A stretch of DNA of 64,000 bases from Pseudomonas sp. ANT_J12 (lineage in GTDB: Bacteria; Pseudomonadota; Gammaproteobacteria; Pseudomonadales; Pseudomonadaceae), in the NCBI RefSeq assembly GCF_008370045.1, contig NZ_VOBN01000001.1:1116001-1180000 (forward strand). The letters run 5' to 3'. A model generated the notes under the pieces. The model had not been told where the DNA came from. It did not search any database and saw only the letters and a list, made by a program, of their open reading frames with translations. Both the position numbers and the translations under genes were made by a program. Of this stretch, positions 25,048-34,197 are shown piece by piece. Within the stretch, counting starts at the first letter, position 1. Every line of letters starts with the position of its first letter.

Positions 25048-26100
25048 TTATTGCGCGACGATCTGTTGCGCGACATCGGGCAACAAGCACCCTTTGGCCA
25101 TCCACTGACAATCCCTGGCCCAAAGAAAACCGGTTTCAAGATTGCCTCGGTCGTCGTAGTAGTTCAGCCGTAGTTGGCTCGCATTGAAGTCAAGTTTGGC
25201 AAAACCTGCGTGCGCATTGGCAAACGAGGTGTCCAGCGCAGTGGCGCCAACGGCGTAGAGTTTTTGGCCGCCAGCCCCGGACACCACCCAGGCGGGCTCA
25301 GCGGCGCGTAACAACAGTTGCTGATTGTGATCGTGCCCGGCCAGGAACACGTCGACCTTGTTGCGCTCCAGGGCGGGCAACAACAGGGTGACCAGTTCGC
25401 CGTCCTCACCGTGCTCGCCATGATTGCGCACCGGGTGATGGGCTGCCGCGATGCGCCATACAGGCGCTGGTCCCGGTTGCTGGAAGGCCTGGTCAAGCAA
25501 ATCGATCTGCTGCTGGAAGGATTCCCGTGGCGCCGCCGTGTCGAGGAACACCATGCGCACCAATGGGCGTCCATCGACGTTGCCGAAATCCTTGACGTAG
25601 AACGTGCTCGGCATCTGCCAGCGGCCCGAGCCCTCGTGCCGCTGACCGTACTCGACTTCGACCTTTTGCGACACCGGGTAATCGTGATTGCCCAGCACGG
25701 CGTAGAACGGCACGTGGCTGAGCCATTTGCCCCAATAAACGCGCTCGAATTTCATCTGCCAGCTCAGGTCGTGAATGCCGGTCAGCGATTTGCCATAAAA
25801 GTTGTCGCCCAACAACACGACCATGTCCAGCCGCCCGTCCCTGGCCGCGACACGCTCCATGGCCTGCCCCACTCGCCACTGTTGCAGATCGCCGCTGCCC
25901 TGGTCGCCCAAGGCAATCATCGACACGACTGCAGGGTCCAGGTCAATCAACGGCACATACGGCGCCGGTGGTGTGAACATCCAGTAACCCACAATCGCTG
26001 CGGCGATCAGCAGGATGATCAAGGCAATACCGGACCTGCGAACAGCTTTTCCAAGAGCGGCACGTCTTGCAGCCGGCAATGGAGTTGGGGTGTGTTTCAA
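25048..26100 (-). CDS. Membrane-anchored metallophosphoesterase (acid-phosphatase-like)
   Basis: 350 residues with a basic N-terminus and one membrane segment near residues 24-46 ('GIALIILLIAAAIVGYWMF'), placing the catalytic part in the periplasm. Calcineurin-type motifs are complete and in order: 'IALGDQGSGD', 'LLGDNFYG', 'GNHDYP', 'AAHHPVRNHG' and 'LAGHDHNQQ'. The layout resembles purple-acid-phosphatase (ACP5-like) proteins. It is divergent from the GT39 gene, 164 bases away, and lies in a group of envelope phosphatases. The substrate is unknown. Confidence 0.8.
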   Translation of the reverse strand: MKHTPTPLPAARRAALGKAVRRSGIALIILLIAAAIVGYWMFTPPAPYVPLIDLDPAVVSMIALGDQGSGDLQQWRVGQAMERVAARDGRLDMVVLLGDNFYGKSLTGIHDLSWQMKFERVYWGKWLSHVPFYAVLGNHDYPVSQKVEVEYGQRHEGSGRWQMPSTFYVKDFGNVDGRPLVRMVFLDTAAPRESFQQQIDLLDQAFQQPGPAPVWRIAAAHHPVRNHGEHGEDGELVTLLLPALERNKVDVFLAGHDHNQQLLLRAAEPAWVVSGAGGQKLYAVGATALDTSFANAHAGFAKLDFNASQLRLNYYDDRGNLETGFLWARDCQWMAKGCLLPDVAQQIVAQ

Positions 26101-26264
26101 TCAAGAGCTCACTTGGCAGGGCCAGTCAGGCATAAGGGAAAAACAGGTTCGGCGTCTGCCAGTAATAGATCACATCGTTTGTTCACACTTTGTTAAGAAT
26201 TCGCCCCGTATACTTTTTCCAGCCCGTTTTTTTACGGCCCCCTTTCTTCGGTAGCCAGAACCTT

Positions 26265-27704
26265 ATGTCGCGTCCTGCCCCGTTGCTGTTTCTGCTTGGC
26301 TGTCTGCTGTTTTTCTTCGCACTTGGCAATCACCAGCTACAAGGCTCCACCGAAGCCCGGGTTGCCGGAATCGCTATGGAAATGCACCTGGATGACGACT
26401 GGGTGACGCCGCGCCTGTTCGGTGAACCCTTCCTGGAGAAACCGCCCCTGAGCCTGTGGCTCGACGCCGGGGCAATTCGTGCATTCGGCGGCACACCGTG
26501 GGCGGTACGACTGGCATCGGCGTTTGCCGGGTTGTTCAGCGTGATGCTGTTGTACGCGATGCTGCGTCGGTTCGGCCGGCCGAAAGCCATTGCCTGGACC
26601 GCCGGGATCCTGCTGGCGACGATGGCCAGTTACTGGAGCAACGTGCGGGGTGTCGGTGAAGACGCCTTGCTCGCCCTCGGTGTGACCATGGCGCTGTTGG
26701 CGTTTTTCCAGGGACAGCGACATGCCACGGTCGGCAATGCCTTGCTGTTCGCTCTCGGGATTGCCATTGCGACCCTGAGCAAAGGCGTGCTGGGCCTGGC
26801 GATGCCAGGTGTGGTGATCTTCGCGTTCCTGCTGGCCGAGAGCCTGATGGATAAACGCCTGAAAATCACTGACTGGCTGCGCCCCGGCCTGTTGACGCTA
26901 GTGGGGCTGATCCCCCTGCTGATCTGGCTCGCCGTGCTCTATCAGCGCGGCGGTACACATGCAGTGAGCGAAGTGTTGCTGACCAACAGCGTCGGCCGTT
27001 TCAGCGGCTCCTTTGTAGAAGCCGGGCATTACGAACCGTTCTACTACTACCTCGCCAAACTGCCGGAAGCCTTCCTGCCCTGGAATATCCTGGTGTACCT
27101 GGGGTTGTGGCACTTTCGCAAAAGCCTGATGGCCAATCGTTACTTGCTGTTTTTCACCCTGTGGATCCTGGCACAGTTCGTCATGCTGTCGTTGGCGTCG
27201 AGCAAACGCACGGTGTACCTGATGTCAATGACGCCTGCCGCGGCGGTGATTGCAGCGGAATATGCCCGTGTCCTGTTTGAAAGGTTGAAGGCCCGTGAAG
27301 GTGCCTCAACCCTGATCGGTCGTATCGCCCGGCACCGGCAGGGCTTGGCCGCCGGTTTGCTCACCGTGGTGATCGCCAGCTACCTGGCTGCCGCACAATG
27401 GGCAATGCCACGGGCCGATGTCGCGCTGTCCTTCCTGCCGCTGACCGAGCAGATTCAAACGCTACAGGCCAATGGGCAACAAGTCGCCCTGTTCCAGGCC
27501 AATGAACGGGTCGGCGGCGCGACCGTGTTCTACACCCGGAAAGTGCTCAAGGGCTTGGACACCGAGGCTCAGTTGCATGAGTTTCTGAAAGCATCGCCGA
27601 CCAACGTCGCAGTGATGTCTGGCGAAAGCGAGCCCGTCGCGCCATTGAAGGTGCTGAAGGTCATGATGGTAGGACGGCAGCCGTATTATTTTGTCGGGGA
27701 GTGA
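26265..27704 (+). CDS. GT39/ArnT-like membrane glycosyltransferase
   Basis: The start is set at ATG 26265 (MSRPAPLLFLLGCLLFFFAL), a first membrane helix, giving 479 residues with about ten hydrophobic segments. The luminal loop after helix 1 has 'GSTEARVAGIAMEMHLDDDW' and 'EPFLEKPPLSLWL', matching the acidic and EKP motifs of the PMT/ArnT family, which use polyprenyl-phosphate sugars. ArnT is ~550 residues; this protein is shorter and stands alone, so aminoarabinose transfer to lipid A cannot be assumed. With the PAP2 and histidine-phosphatase genes nearby, envelope glycan or lipid A decoration is the likely field. Confidence 0.75.
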   Translation: MSRPAPLLFLLGCLLFFFALGNHQLQGSTEARVAGIAMEMHLDDDWVTPRLFGEPFLEKPPLSLWLDAGAIRAFGGTPWAVRLASAFAGLFSVMLLYAMLRRFGRPKAIAWTAGILLATMASYWSNVRGVGEDALLALGVTMALLAFFQGQRHATVGNALLFALGIAIATLSKGVLGLAMPGVVIFAFLLAESLMDKRLKITDWLRPGLLTLVGLIPLLIWLAVLYQRGGTHAVSEVLLTNSVGRFSGSFVEAGHYEPFYYYLAKLPEAFLPWNILVYLGLWHFRKSLMANRYLLFFTLWILAQFVMLSLASSKRTVYLMSMTPAAAVIAAEYARVLFERLKAREGASTLIGRIARHRQGLAAGLLTVVIASYLAAAQWAMPRADVALSFLPLTEQIQTLQANGQQVALFQANERVGGATVFYTRKVLKGLDTEAQLHEFLKASPTNVAVMSGESEPVAPLKVLKVMMVGRQPYYFVGE

Positions 27705-27732
27705 TTCCTTCAGGTAGGCCGCGTTATCGTTC

Positions 27733-27823
27733 TTCGCGGGCAAGCCTTGCTCCTACAGGAGCGAGGTCGATCACAAAAGTTGTGTGCGACACAAACCCTG
27801 TAGGAGCGAGGCTTGCCCGCGAA
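27733..27823. repeat. Inverted pair of Pseudomonas REP sequences
   Basis: TTCGCGGGCAAGCCTTGCTC... (27733-27759) and its near-perfect reverse complement CCTGTAGGAGCGAGGCTTGC... (27797-27823) face each other across ~37 bases, a REP doublet of the kind widespread in fluorescent pseudomonads. It lies between convergent genes. Confidence 0.85.
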
Positions 27824-27862
27824 AGCAATCTCCCTGCCACCACCATCCCCCAATCCAGACAA

Positions 27863-27905
27863 CAAAAAACCCGCCACCCTCGATCAGAGGCTGGCGGGTT
27901 TTTGT
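27863..27905. terminator. Bidirectional terminator between convergent genes
   Basis: AAAAAACCCGCCA...TGGCGGGTTTTT with a 15-base loop has an A run on one side and a T run on the other, so it serves both the GT39 gene (plus) and the PAP2 gene (minus). Confidence 0.85.
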
Positions 27906-27920
27906 CATTCAGGACCGTGT

Positions 27921-28754
27921 TCAGCCGACAGTCTGCGCCTCAGCCATCTGCCCCACCCGCTCATGTCGCTGCAACACCGGCACCTCCAGCCGCGCCCGGC
28001 CATAAAACGCCAGCGCCGTCAGCAAACACGCCAGCCACACAAAGATCCCGGCCCAGAAGGTATGGGACATGTAGTGCCAGCCCTGCAGGACCCGGGCGGT
28101 GCCGTAGATGAACCCGAGCAATAACGAGCCCCACATCACGGCTTTCGAATAGCGCCAGCGGTAGCGGCGCGCCACGAAGTACAGCGCGAGCATGGTGAAG
28201 CCACCCGAAGCGTGCCCGCCTGGCCAGCAGCGCCCCTCGCCCGCCTCCTTGAACAGCTGGAAGTTGTTGTACCACTCCACGTGGGCGAGTTTGCCGCCGT
28301 AGAGGGTCGTCTCAATCGGGCAATACACACTGGTGTGGGCCTTGAGGAAATGGATCACGCCCGTGCAAATGGCAAACGCGACCACCACGAACAGAAAATC
28401 CCGCCGATGATCACGGGCAAAGCGCAGCACCGGTAACGCTTTAGTGCGCTGCAGAAAACCGCCGAGTCGCGGGTGTTTCTGCGGATTGATCAGTGGCCAG
28501 ACAAACGACAGGATCGCGCCGATCACGGCAACTTCACCGGTCCAGTTCGGAATGATCCGCGCCCATTTGTGGGTCAGCTTCTCGAAGAAGTGAACCTTGT
28601 CGAGCGGGAAGATCTGGGCGACCGGGTCAAACAGCAGATTGCTGAAGGCAATGTCGATGTTGGTCATATCGAACATCAGGAACACCACCGCCGCGCAGGC
28701 CAGTGGAATGCCGAAGTTCACCCAATAAAAGCGCTTAGAAGAAGCCGTCTGCAT
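27921..28754 (-). CDS. PAP2-family membrane phosphatase
   Basis: 277 residues with six or so membrane helices. The PAP2 motifs are 'KAHTSVYCP' (motif 1, deviating from KxxxxxxRP), 'CWPGGHASGG' (motif 2, PSGH-like with His) and 'ARVLQGWHYMSHTFWAG' (motif 3, with His but Ala before Arg). Proteins of this type remove phosphate from lipid A, PG-phosphate or undecaprenyl-PP. Its stop faces a bidirectional terminator, and it is preceded 22 bases upstream by the histidine-phosphatase gene, so the two form an operon. A lipid A phosphatase role is inferred. Confidence 0.8.
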   Translation of the reverse strand: MQTASSKRFYWVNFGIPLACAAVVFLMFDMTNIDIAFSNLLFDPVAQIFPLDKVHFFEKLTHKWARIIPNWTGEVAVIGAILSFVWPLINPQKHPRLGGFLQRTKALPVLRFARDHRRDFLFVVVAFAICTGVIHFLKAHTSVYCPIETTLYGGKLAHVEWYNNFQLFKEAGEGRCWPGGHASGGFTMLALYFVARRYRWRYSKAVMWGSLLLGFIYGTARVLQGWHYMSHTFWAGIFVWLACLLTALAFYGRARLEVPVLQRHERVGQMAEAQTVG

Positions 28755-28776
28755 CGGAAATCCTGAGTCAGGGAAA

Positions 28777-29469
28777 TTATCGGGTCGTCACCGAGCGCCA
28801 GTCAGAGGCCTCGATGTAACCGAGAATGGTGGGCGCTTGCGGTGTTTCGGTCGACACGAACAGCGAGGCGCCGTAACCCAGGGTAGACGTCGACACGTTC
28901 ATGCTTTTTTCCAGCGCCGTCATGCACTCGCTGTGGGTCACCAGAATCAGGTTGCGGCCCGGCACTTTATGCGCCAGGGCGTCACGCAGCATGGTGCCCT
29001 TGCAACTGATCAACCAGTCTTCACCGGCACTGACCGAGTTGAACATGTAGCCGGCGGTCTGCGCCGTGCGCACCATCGGGCTGTTGTAGATGTCAGCTTT
29101 GGCCAGGCCCAGGCGTTCGAAATGCGAGCCCACCTCCACGGCGACGCCACGGGAGCGATCGGTGATGCCATCGTTGCCGCTCAGGCATGCCGCCGTGGAG
29201 TGATCGCAGCGCTCGACGTGGCGTACCAGCACAATCATGTCGCCCTTGGCCCAGCCGGACATCAACGCCTTGGCCCCGGCCACGTTGCCATGGGCCAGGT
29301 CCGGCACGGCGGCGGGCGCCAGCAACCAGAAGGTCAGCGGAATGACCAACAGCGCCGAAGCGAGCACCACCAAGGTGTTGCGATAACGGGCCAAACGGCT
29401 CAGATCAATCGAGCGTTTTATCCCGAACAGACTCAGTCTCACTTCCACATCAAGCCGCCTCGCCGACAT
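28777..29469 (-). CDS. Histidine phosphatase, Ais/LPS-heptose-phosphatase-like
   Basis: ATG 29469 with AGGTG upstream gives 230 residues, MSARRLDVEVRLSLFGIKRS onward. One membrane segment lies at ~33-55 ('NTLVVLASALLVIPLTFWLL'), so the enzyme faces the periplasm. The catalytic motif 'VLVRHVERCDHS' (RHxE) and the second His in 'LILVTHSECM' identify a branch-2-like histidine phosphatase. 'DIYNSPMVRTAQTAGYMF' is the usual third motif. Similarity in layout to Ais/PmrG, which acts on LPS core heptose phosphate, is suggestive. It is co-transcribed with the PAP2 gene. Confidence 0.75.
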   Translation of the reverse strand: MSARRLDVEVRLSLFGIKRSIDLSRLARYRNTLVVLASALLVIPLTFWLLAPAAVPDLAHGNVAGAKALMSGWAKGDMIVLVRHVERCDHSTAACLSGNDGITDRSRGVAVEVGSHFERLGLAKADIYNSPMVRTAQTAGYMFNSVSAGEDWLISCKGTMLRDALAHKVPGRNLILVTHSECMTALEKSMNVSTSTLGYGASLFVSTETPQAPTILGYIEASDWRSVTTR

Positions 29470-29710
29470 GTCGCACCTGTCACTAGATGCCGCGAGGGTA
29501 GAGAGGCAAGCGTCCCCGGCAAGTGAAACCCATGTGAAAAAAAGCTGAAAACCGACCCAATACCTTGTTACAGGTTCTGTCCGACAAAATCCTTTCAGCT
29601 CTCGGCAATGCTGCCGATACAGGTCTGCGACACACCTTGCTGGCACCTAAAAACAACAATCTTCCAGCCAACTGACGATAGAGAAATGCAACGTTCCTGG
29701 AGGAATTGTG

Positions 29711-31630
29711 ATGAATAGCTGGTTCGGCAACATCAGCGTGAATATGAAACTGGGCCTGGGATTCGGCCTGGTCCTGGCCCTGACCTGCGTCCTGGCCCTC
29801 ACCGGCTGGACGAGCCTGGGCGGGTTGATCGACCGCAGCAACTGGATGAGCGACATCACCCAGCTCAATGCCGGCCTGACCAAGCTGCGTGTGGTGCGTC
29901 TGCAATACATGCTGACCAACGGCGACGAAACCGCCGCACAGAACGTACAAACCACCCTCGACAGTTTTGCCGCGCAACAAACCGCGCTGCTGGGCAGTTT
30001 CAAAAATGTCGACAACCTGAAAATGCTCAAGGAGCAGGCCGGCGTCATCGCCGCTTATCAGGCCTCGCTCAAGGAAATGCGCAGCGCTTACCGCACCGGT
30101 AACAGCGCCCGCGATGCCATGGGCGCGAATGCCGAAGCCGCCAACACGCTGATCAATACGATCAGCAAGCGGGTCCAGGAAATGCCCCTGAGCGATCAGC
30201 GTTTCGAGCAGTTCCAGGCCGTTACGGCAGCCAAGGAAGCATTCATGCTGGCCCGCTACGAAGTGCGCGGCTACACCGCCACCACCAACGCCGAGACCGA
30301 GCAAAAAGCCGTCGGCCAACTGGACGCGGCCATCGCCAGCCTCAAGCCGCTGAACGTGCATTTCGCCGACACCCAGCAAGACGCCTTGCGTCAGTTGGAC
30401 ACCGCGCTGACCAATTACCGCAGCGCCTTGCTGGCGTTCAAAACCGCCACTGCCGACGCCGTGCGCGTGCGCAAGGACATGACCGACCAGGGCACCGCCA
30501 TCGTCGACCTGAGCGACAAGCTCTATCAATTCCAGATCGACCGTCGTGACATCGAAAGCGCCCAGGCCCGCACCCTGCAGCTGATCAGCACCTTGCTGGC
30601 GTTGCTGGTGGGCGTGATTGCCGCCGTGGTCATCACCCGTCAGATCACCGGCCCGCTGCGTGAAACCATGACCGTGGTCGACCGCATCGCCAGCGGCGAC
30701 CTGTCCCAGGACGTCAAAGTCACCCGCCGCGACGAACTCGGTGTGTTGCAACAAGGCATCGGCCGCATGGGCGTGACCCTGCGCGACTTGATCAGCGGCA
30801 TCCGCGACGGCGTCACCCAGATCGCCAGCGCCGCCGAAGAGTTGTCCGCCGTGACCGAACAAACCAGCGCCGGGGTCAACAGCCAGAAGATCGAGACCGA
30901 TCAGGTGGCCACCGCGATGCACGAGATGACGGCCACGGTGCAGGAAGTCGCGCGTAACGCCGAAGAAGCCTCCCAGGCGGCCGCCGCCGCTGACGGTGAA
31001 GCCCGCGCCGGCGACAAAGTGGTCAACGAAGCCATCGCCCAGATCGAACGCCTGGCCACTGAAGTGGCGCGTTCCACCGAAGCCATGAGCGTGCTGCAAC
31101 AGGAAAGCGACAAGATCGGCAGCGTCATGGACGTGATCAAGGCTGTGGCCGAACAGACCAACCTGCTGGCGCTTAACGCGGCGATTGAAGCGGCCCGTGC
31201 CGGTGAAGCCGGTCGTGGTTTTGCCGTGGTGGCCGACGAAGTCCGTGGCCTGGCCCAACGTACGCAGAAATCCACCGAAGAAATCGAAGGCCTGGTGGCC
31301 GGTTTGCAGAACGGCACGCAACAAGTGTCGGCGGTGATGAACAACAGCCGCGCCCTGACCGACAGCAGCGTCGCCCTGACTCGCAAGGCTGGCGTGTCCC
31401 TGGAAAACATCACCCGCACGGTGTCCAACATCCAGTCGATGAACCAGCAGATCGCCGCCGCTGCCGAACAGCAAAGCGCCGTGGCCGAAGAGATCAGCCG
31501 CAGCATCATCAACGTGCGCGACGTCTCCGAACAAACCGCCGCCGCCAGCGACGAAACCGCCGCGTCCAGTGTTGAACTGGCACGCCTGGGTGGTCAGTTG
31601 CAGCAGATGGTCAGCCACTTCCGGGTCTGA
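29711..31630 (+). CDS. Methyl-accepting chemotaxis protein with HBM-type sensor
   Basis: The start is set at ATG 29711, ten bases after GGAGG, giving 639 residues. TM1 is at ~12-33. An all-helical periplasmic domain of ~260 residues follows, whose length and helical pattern fit the helical bimodular (HBM) sensor family. TM2 is at ~296-318 ('[19 protein letters not shown]'). Then come HAMP and a signalling tip containing '[20 protein letters not shown]' and '[18 protein letters not shown]'. It would signal to CheA/CheW; HBM receptors known in Pseudomonas bind TCA intermediates or similar acids, but the ligand here is unknown. Single gene, followed by a repeat array. Confidence 0.9.
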   Translation: MNSWFGNISVNMKLGLGFGLVLALTCVLALTGWTSLGGLIDRSNWMSDITQLNAGLTKLRVVRLQYMLTNGDETAAQNVQTTLDSFAAQQTALLGSFKNVDNLKMLKEQAGVIAAYQASLKEMRSAYRTGNSARDAMGANAEAANTLINTISKRVQEMPLSDQRFEQFQAVTAAKEAFMLARYEVRGYTATTNAETEQKAVGQLDAAIASLKPLNVHFADTQQDALRQLDTALTNYRSALLAFKTATADAVRVRKDMTDQGTAIVDLSDKLYQFQIDRRDIESAQARTLQLISTLLALLVGVIAAVVITRQITGPLRETMTVVDRIASGDLSQDVKVTRRDELGVLQQGIGRMGVTLRDLISGIRDGVTQIASAAEELSAVTEQTSAGVNSQKIETDQVATAMHEMTATVQEVARNAEEASQAAAAADGEARAGDKVVNEAIAQIERLATEVARSTEAMSVLQQESDKIGSVMDVIKAVAEQTNLLALNAAIEAARAGEAGRGFAVVADEVRGLAQRTQKSTEEIEGLVAGLQNGTQQVSAVMNNSRALTDSSVALTRKAGVSLENITRTVSNIQSMNQQIAAAAEQQSAVAEEISRSIINVRDVSEQTAAASDETAASSVELARLGGQLQQMVSHFRV

Positions 31631-31641
31631 CATTCACCGTC

Positions 31642-32189
31642 TGATCGTTCCCACGCTCCCGCGTGGGAATGCCTCAATGGACGCTCCGCGTCCGCTTCGG
31701 CATGTGACGCAGAGCGTCACGGGCTGCATTCCCACGCAGAGCGTGGGAACGATCAACGTGGTCGACGCATATCCTGTCTGATCGTTCCCACGCTCCCGCG
31801 TGGGAATGCCTCAATGGACGCACTGCGTCCGCTTCGGCATGTGACGCAGAGCGTCACGGGCTGCATTCCCACGCGGAGCGTGGGAACGATCAATGTGGTC
31901 GACGCAAATCCTGTCTGATCGTTCCCACGCTCCCGCGTGGGAATGCCTCAATGGACGCTCTGCGTCCGCTTCGGCATGTGACGCAGAGCGTCACGGGCTG
32001 CATTCCCACGCAGAGCGTGGGAACGATCAACGTGGTCGACGCAAATCCTGTCTGATCGTTCCCACGCTCCCGCGTGGGAATGCCTCAATGGACGCTCCGC
32101 GTCCGCTTCGGCATGTGACGCAGAGCGTCACGGGCTGCATTCCCACGCGGAGCGTGGGAACGATCAATGTGGTCGACGCAAATCCTGTA
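31642..32189. repeat. Tandem array of four 137-bp inverted-repeat elements
   Basis: Units begin at 31642, 31779, 31916 and 32053, an exact 137-base period. Each unit is a ~114-base imperfect palindrome bounded by TGATCGTTCCCACGCTC and its reverse complement GAGCGTGGGAACGATCA, plus a ~23-base spacer ending in CCTGT. Units 1 and 3 share CGCAGAGCG/CAACGTGG, while units 2 and 4 share CGCGGAGCG/CAATGTGG. The last unit runs into a REP core (TAGGAGCGAGGCTTGCCCGC, 32189-32208). A single inverted copy occurs at 54320. Confidence 0.95.
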
Positions 32190-32212
32190 GGAGCGAGGCT
32201 TGCCCGCGAAGA
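32189..32212. repeat. Single REP sequence after the 137-bp array
   Basis: TAGGAGCGAGGCTTGCCCGC matches the REP core of the doublet at 27.7 kb and follows directly on the CCTGT that ends every array spacer. Confidence 0.8.
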
Positions 32213-32296
32213 GGCCCTGATAGCCAACATCAAACCCGACGACTACCCTCCCCAGCCCGGCACCCGCTAAGCTCGAAGAAAATCCCAAGGCGTGTC

Positions 32297-32767
32297 ATGA
32301 CAATGTCTACCAAGAAGCGAATCTACCTAGGCCTGGCCGTGTTGGTGCTGGTGAATATCGCCGTGCTGGCAGCCGTCGTGCTGAGCAACGTCTCAAGCGC
32401 CTATGGCCGGCACATGATCAAAACCACAGAACCTCTTCTGATCGAAGGGCGCAACGGCGATGAACATGACTACGTGCTGCCCCTCGGAACCACGCTTTAT
32501 TACGATAAAAGCTACCCCGAAGGATTCGATCGTTATTGGGTTTACTTGAACCACAAAGGCGTTATCGCCCACGAAGAAGTGCCGATGCAGCCGAAATACG
32601 GCGGCGCTTTGATTGATCCGCTTTGGCTATCGAATATCGACGCCGATACGCTGAAGGACCTGTTCAAACGCTTCCCCCTGTCCAAGGAAGACGTCGCCGC
32701 CGCCATAAAGGCCAATCAAATCACCCGGGACGATTTGGCGGACATCCTCCGTTCGATGCCGGAGTAA
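32297..32767 (+). CDS. Hypothetical membrane-anchored protein
   Basis: 156 residues. The N-terminus MTMSTKKRIYLGLAVLVLVN leads into one membrane helix (~8-30), then a ~125-residue hydrophilic part in the periplasm with 'LPLGTTLYYDKSYPEGFDRY' and a C-terminal helical segment ('ITRDDLADILRSMP'). An ATG at 32303 is an alternative start. No family was recognised. It stands alone between the repeat array and the convergent DUF1329 gene, and resembles small envelope proteins of pseudomonads in composition. Confidence 0.7.
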   Translation: MTMSTKKRIYLGLAVLVLVNIAVLAAVVLSNVSSAYGRHMIKTTEPLLIEGRNGDEHDYVLPLGTTLYYDKSYPEGFDRYWVYLNHKGVIAHEEVPMQPKYGGALIDPLWLSNIDADTLKDLFKRFPLSKEDVAAAIKANQITRDDLADILRSMPE

Positions 32768-32791
32768 CGCCGCTTACGCTCCACCCCCCAT

Positions 32792-34162
32792 TCACCGCGT
32801 CCCGCGCTGACGCAATGCCGACGGCATGAAGTACGCGTCCTCCGGCACCGGTTGGGTGAAGTCCACGGTGGCGGGTTCTTCGTTGTCCAGGTTTTGCACG
32901 TAGTAGCGCCGCGCCTGCAAGTCGTGGAAGACGTCCAGCGCGCTCCAGGTGGTGGGCAGGTCGTAGAAGTTTTTCAGGTAGGCCATCGACACCCGCCACA
33001 ACTCCCCTCGCCCATCGTATTGATCGACCAGTGCGGCGCCCCAGCTGTCCTCGTCCAGAAACAGCACGCGCTTGGAATAGATATGCCGCGAACCGGGTTT
33101 GAGCGTGCCTTCGACTACCCAGACCCGATGCAGCTCATAACGGGTGTATTGCGGGTTGAGGTGGCCGGGTGTGAGTAATTGCGCGTACTTCACGTCGGGG
33201 CTGCCGACTTTGTAGCTGTTGTAGGGAATGTAGATTTCCTGCTTGCCCTTGAGCTTCCAGTCGTAGCGGTCCGGCGAGCCGTTGAACAGGTCGGTATCGT
33301 CCGCCGTGCGCAGGCCGTCGGATGAGGCGATGGGCGTGTCATACGCCAGGTTTGGCGCGCGACGCACCCGGCGTTGGCCGGCGTCGTAGACCCAGGCCTG
33401 GCGCGGGTCCTTGAGCTGGTCGAGGGTCTCGTGGATCAACGCTGCACCGCCGGCTAGCCGGGCCGGGCTTTTCACGAAGGCCAAGTAGTAGAACAGGATG
33501 TTTTTCAGGTCGGCGAACTGCCCGCCCGGCCGGTAATAGTTGAAGAGCCCTTCCTGCTGCGAAGTCACCAGCGCGAAGCTGCCGTTGCGCTGCACCGGTG
33601 CTTCGGAAGCACGACGAACCACGTAGGTGCCGCGATAACGGGTGATGTGGTTCCACAGCGCCTCGATCCCGTCCTTGGGCACCGGGAATGGCACGCCGCC
33701 ATAGGCATCGGCAAACCCGGTGCCGCCGTCGAGCAGCTTGGCCGAGGTTGCGTTTTTGAAGGTGTTGTCATACAGCCACTGCGGCGCCGAGCCCGAGCGG
33801 CGAGACGGATAGACCGGCATCTGGAACGTGTCGGGATAGCTGTTGAACAGCGCCATCTGGCCCGGGCTGAGGTGGGCCTTGTACTGTTCAAGGTTGGCCT
33901 TGGTGATGGTGAACTGCGGCTTGTCCGCCGCGTACGGGTCCGGGTGATGCTGACCTGGCTTGTAGCCCGCCGGAGCCTGGGTGATGCCGCCGTCCCACGC
34001 CGGAATGGTGCCGGCCGCGTTACCTGCGCGTTCGGCGCCCAGCGGCGTCAGTGTGGTTTTCAGTTGCTGGGCTTGCTGGGGCGTGATGGCGGCCAAGGCG
34101 CTGCCGGCCGCCAGGCTCAGGACCAGCGCCAGCGTGGTCTTGGTCAGTCGAGGTGTGAACAT
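32792..34162 (-). CDS. DUF1329 outer-membrane-associated lipoprotein-like protein
   Basis: Start at ATG 34162 with GGAGA upstream, 456 residues. Signal peptide MFTPRLTKTTLALVLSLAAG ends near 'SALAA'. Typical DUF1329 segments are 'MPVYPSRRSGSAPQWLYDN', 'PKDGIEALWNHITRYRG', 'GQRRVRRAPNLAYDTP' and 'YSKRVLFLDEDSWGAALVDQ', giving a LolA/LolB-like periplasmic fold. DUF1329 and DUF1302 genes are paired in pseudomonads and tied to hydrophobic-substrate use or outer-membrane lipid handling. Here it follows DUF1302 by 35 bases and closes the operon begun at 42426. Confidence 0.85.
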   Translation of the reverse strand: MFTPRLTKTTLALVLSLAAGSALAAITPQQAQQLKTTLTPLGAERAGNAAGTIPAWDGGITQAPAGYKPGQHHPDPYAADKPQFTITKANLEQYKAHLSPGQMALFNSYPDTFQMPVYPSRRSGSAPQWLYDNTFKNATSAKLLDGGTGFADAYGGVPFPVPKDGIEALWNHITRYRGTYVVRRASEAPVQRNGSFALVTSQQEGLFNYYRPGGQFADLKNILFYYLAFVKSPARLAGGAALIHETLDQLKDPRQAWVYDAGQRRVRRAPNLAYDTPIASSDGLRTADDTDLFNGSPDRYDWKLKGKQEIYIPYNSYKVGSPDVKYAQLLTPGHLNPQYTRYELHRVWVVEGTLKPGSRHIYSKRVLFLDEDSWGAALVDQYDGRGELWRVSMAYLKNFYDLPTTWSALDVFHDLQARRYYVQNLDNEEPATVDFTQPVPEDAYFMPSALRQRGTR

Positions 34163-34197
34163 GGACGTTCTCCGAAATAACTCGCGGTTAGGGGCAC

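Noticed and set aside
29483..31633. Minus-strand frame of 716 codons opposite the chemoreceptor
   Set aside because: The apparent repeats (Gly/His-rich) mirror the helical heptads of the chemoreceptor on the other strand.
31642..32189. The 137-bp repeats as a CRISPR array
   Set aside because: Units are long, palindromic and near-identical throughout, with no variable spacers and no cas genes nearby.
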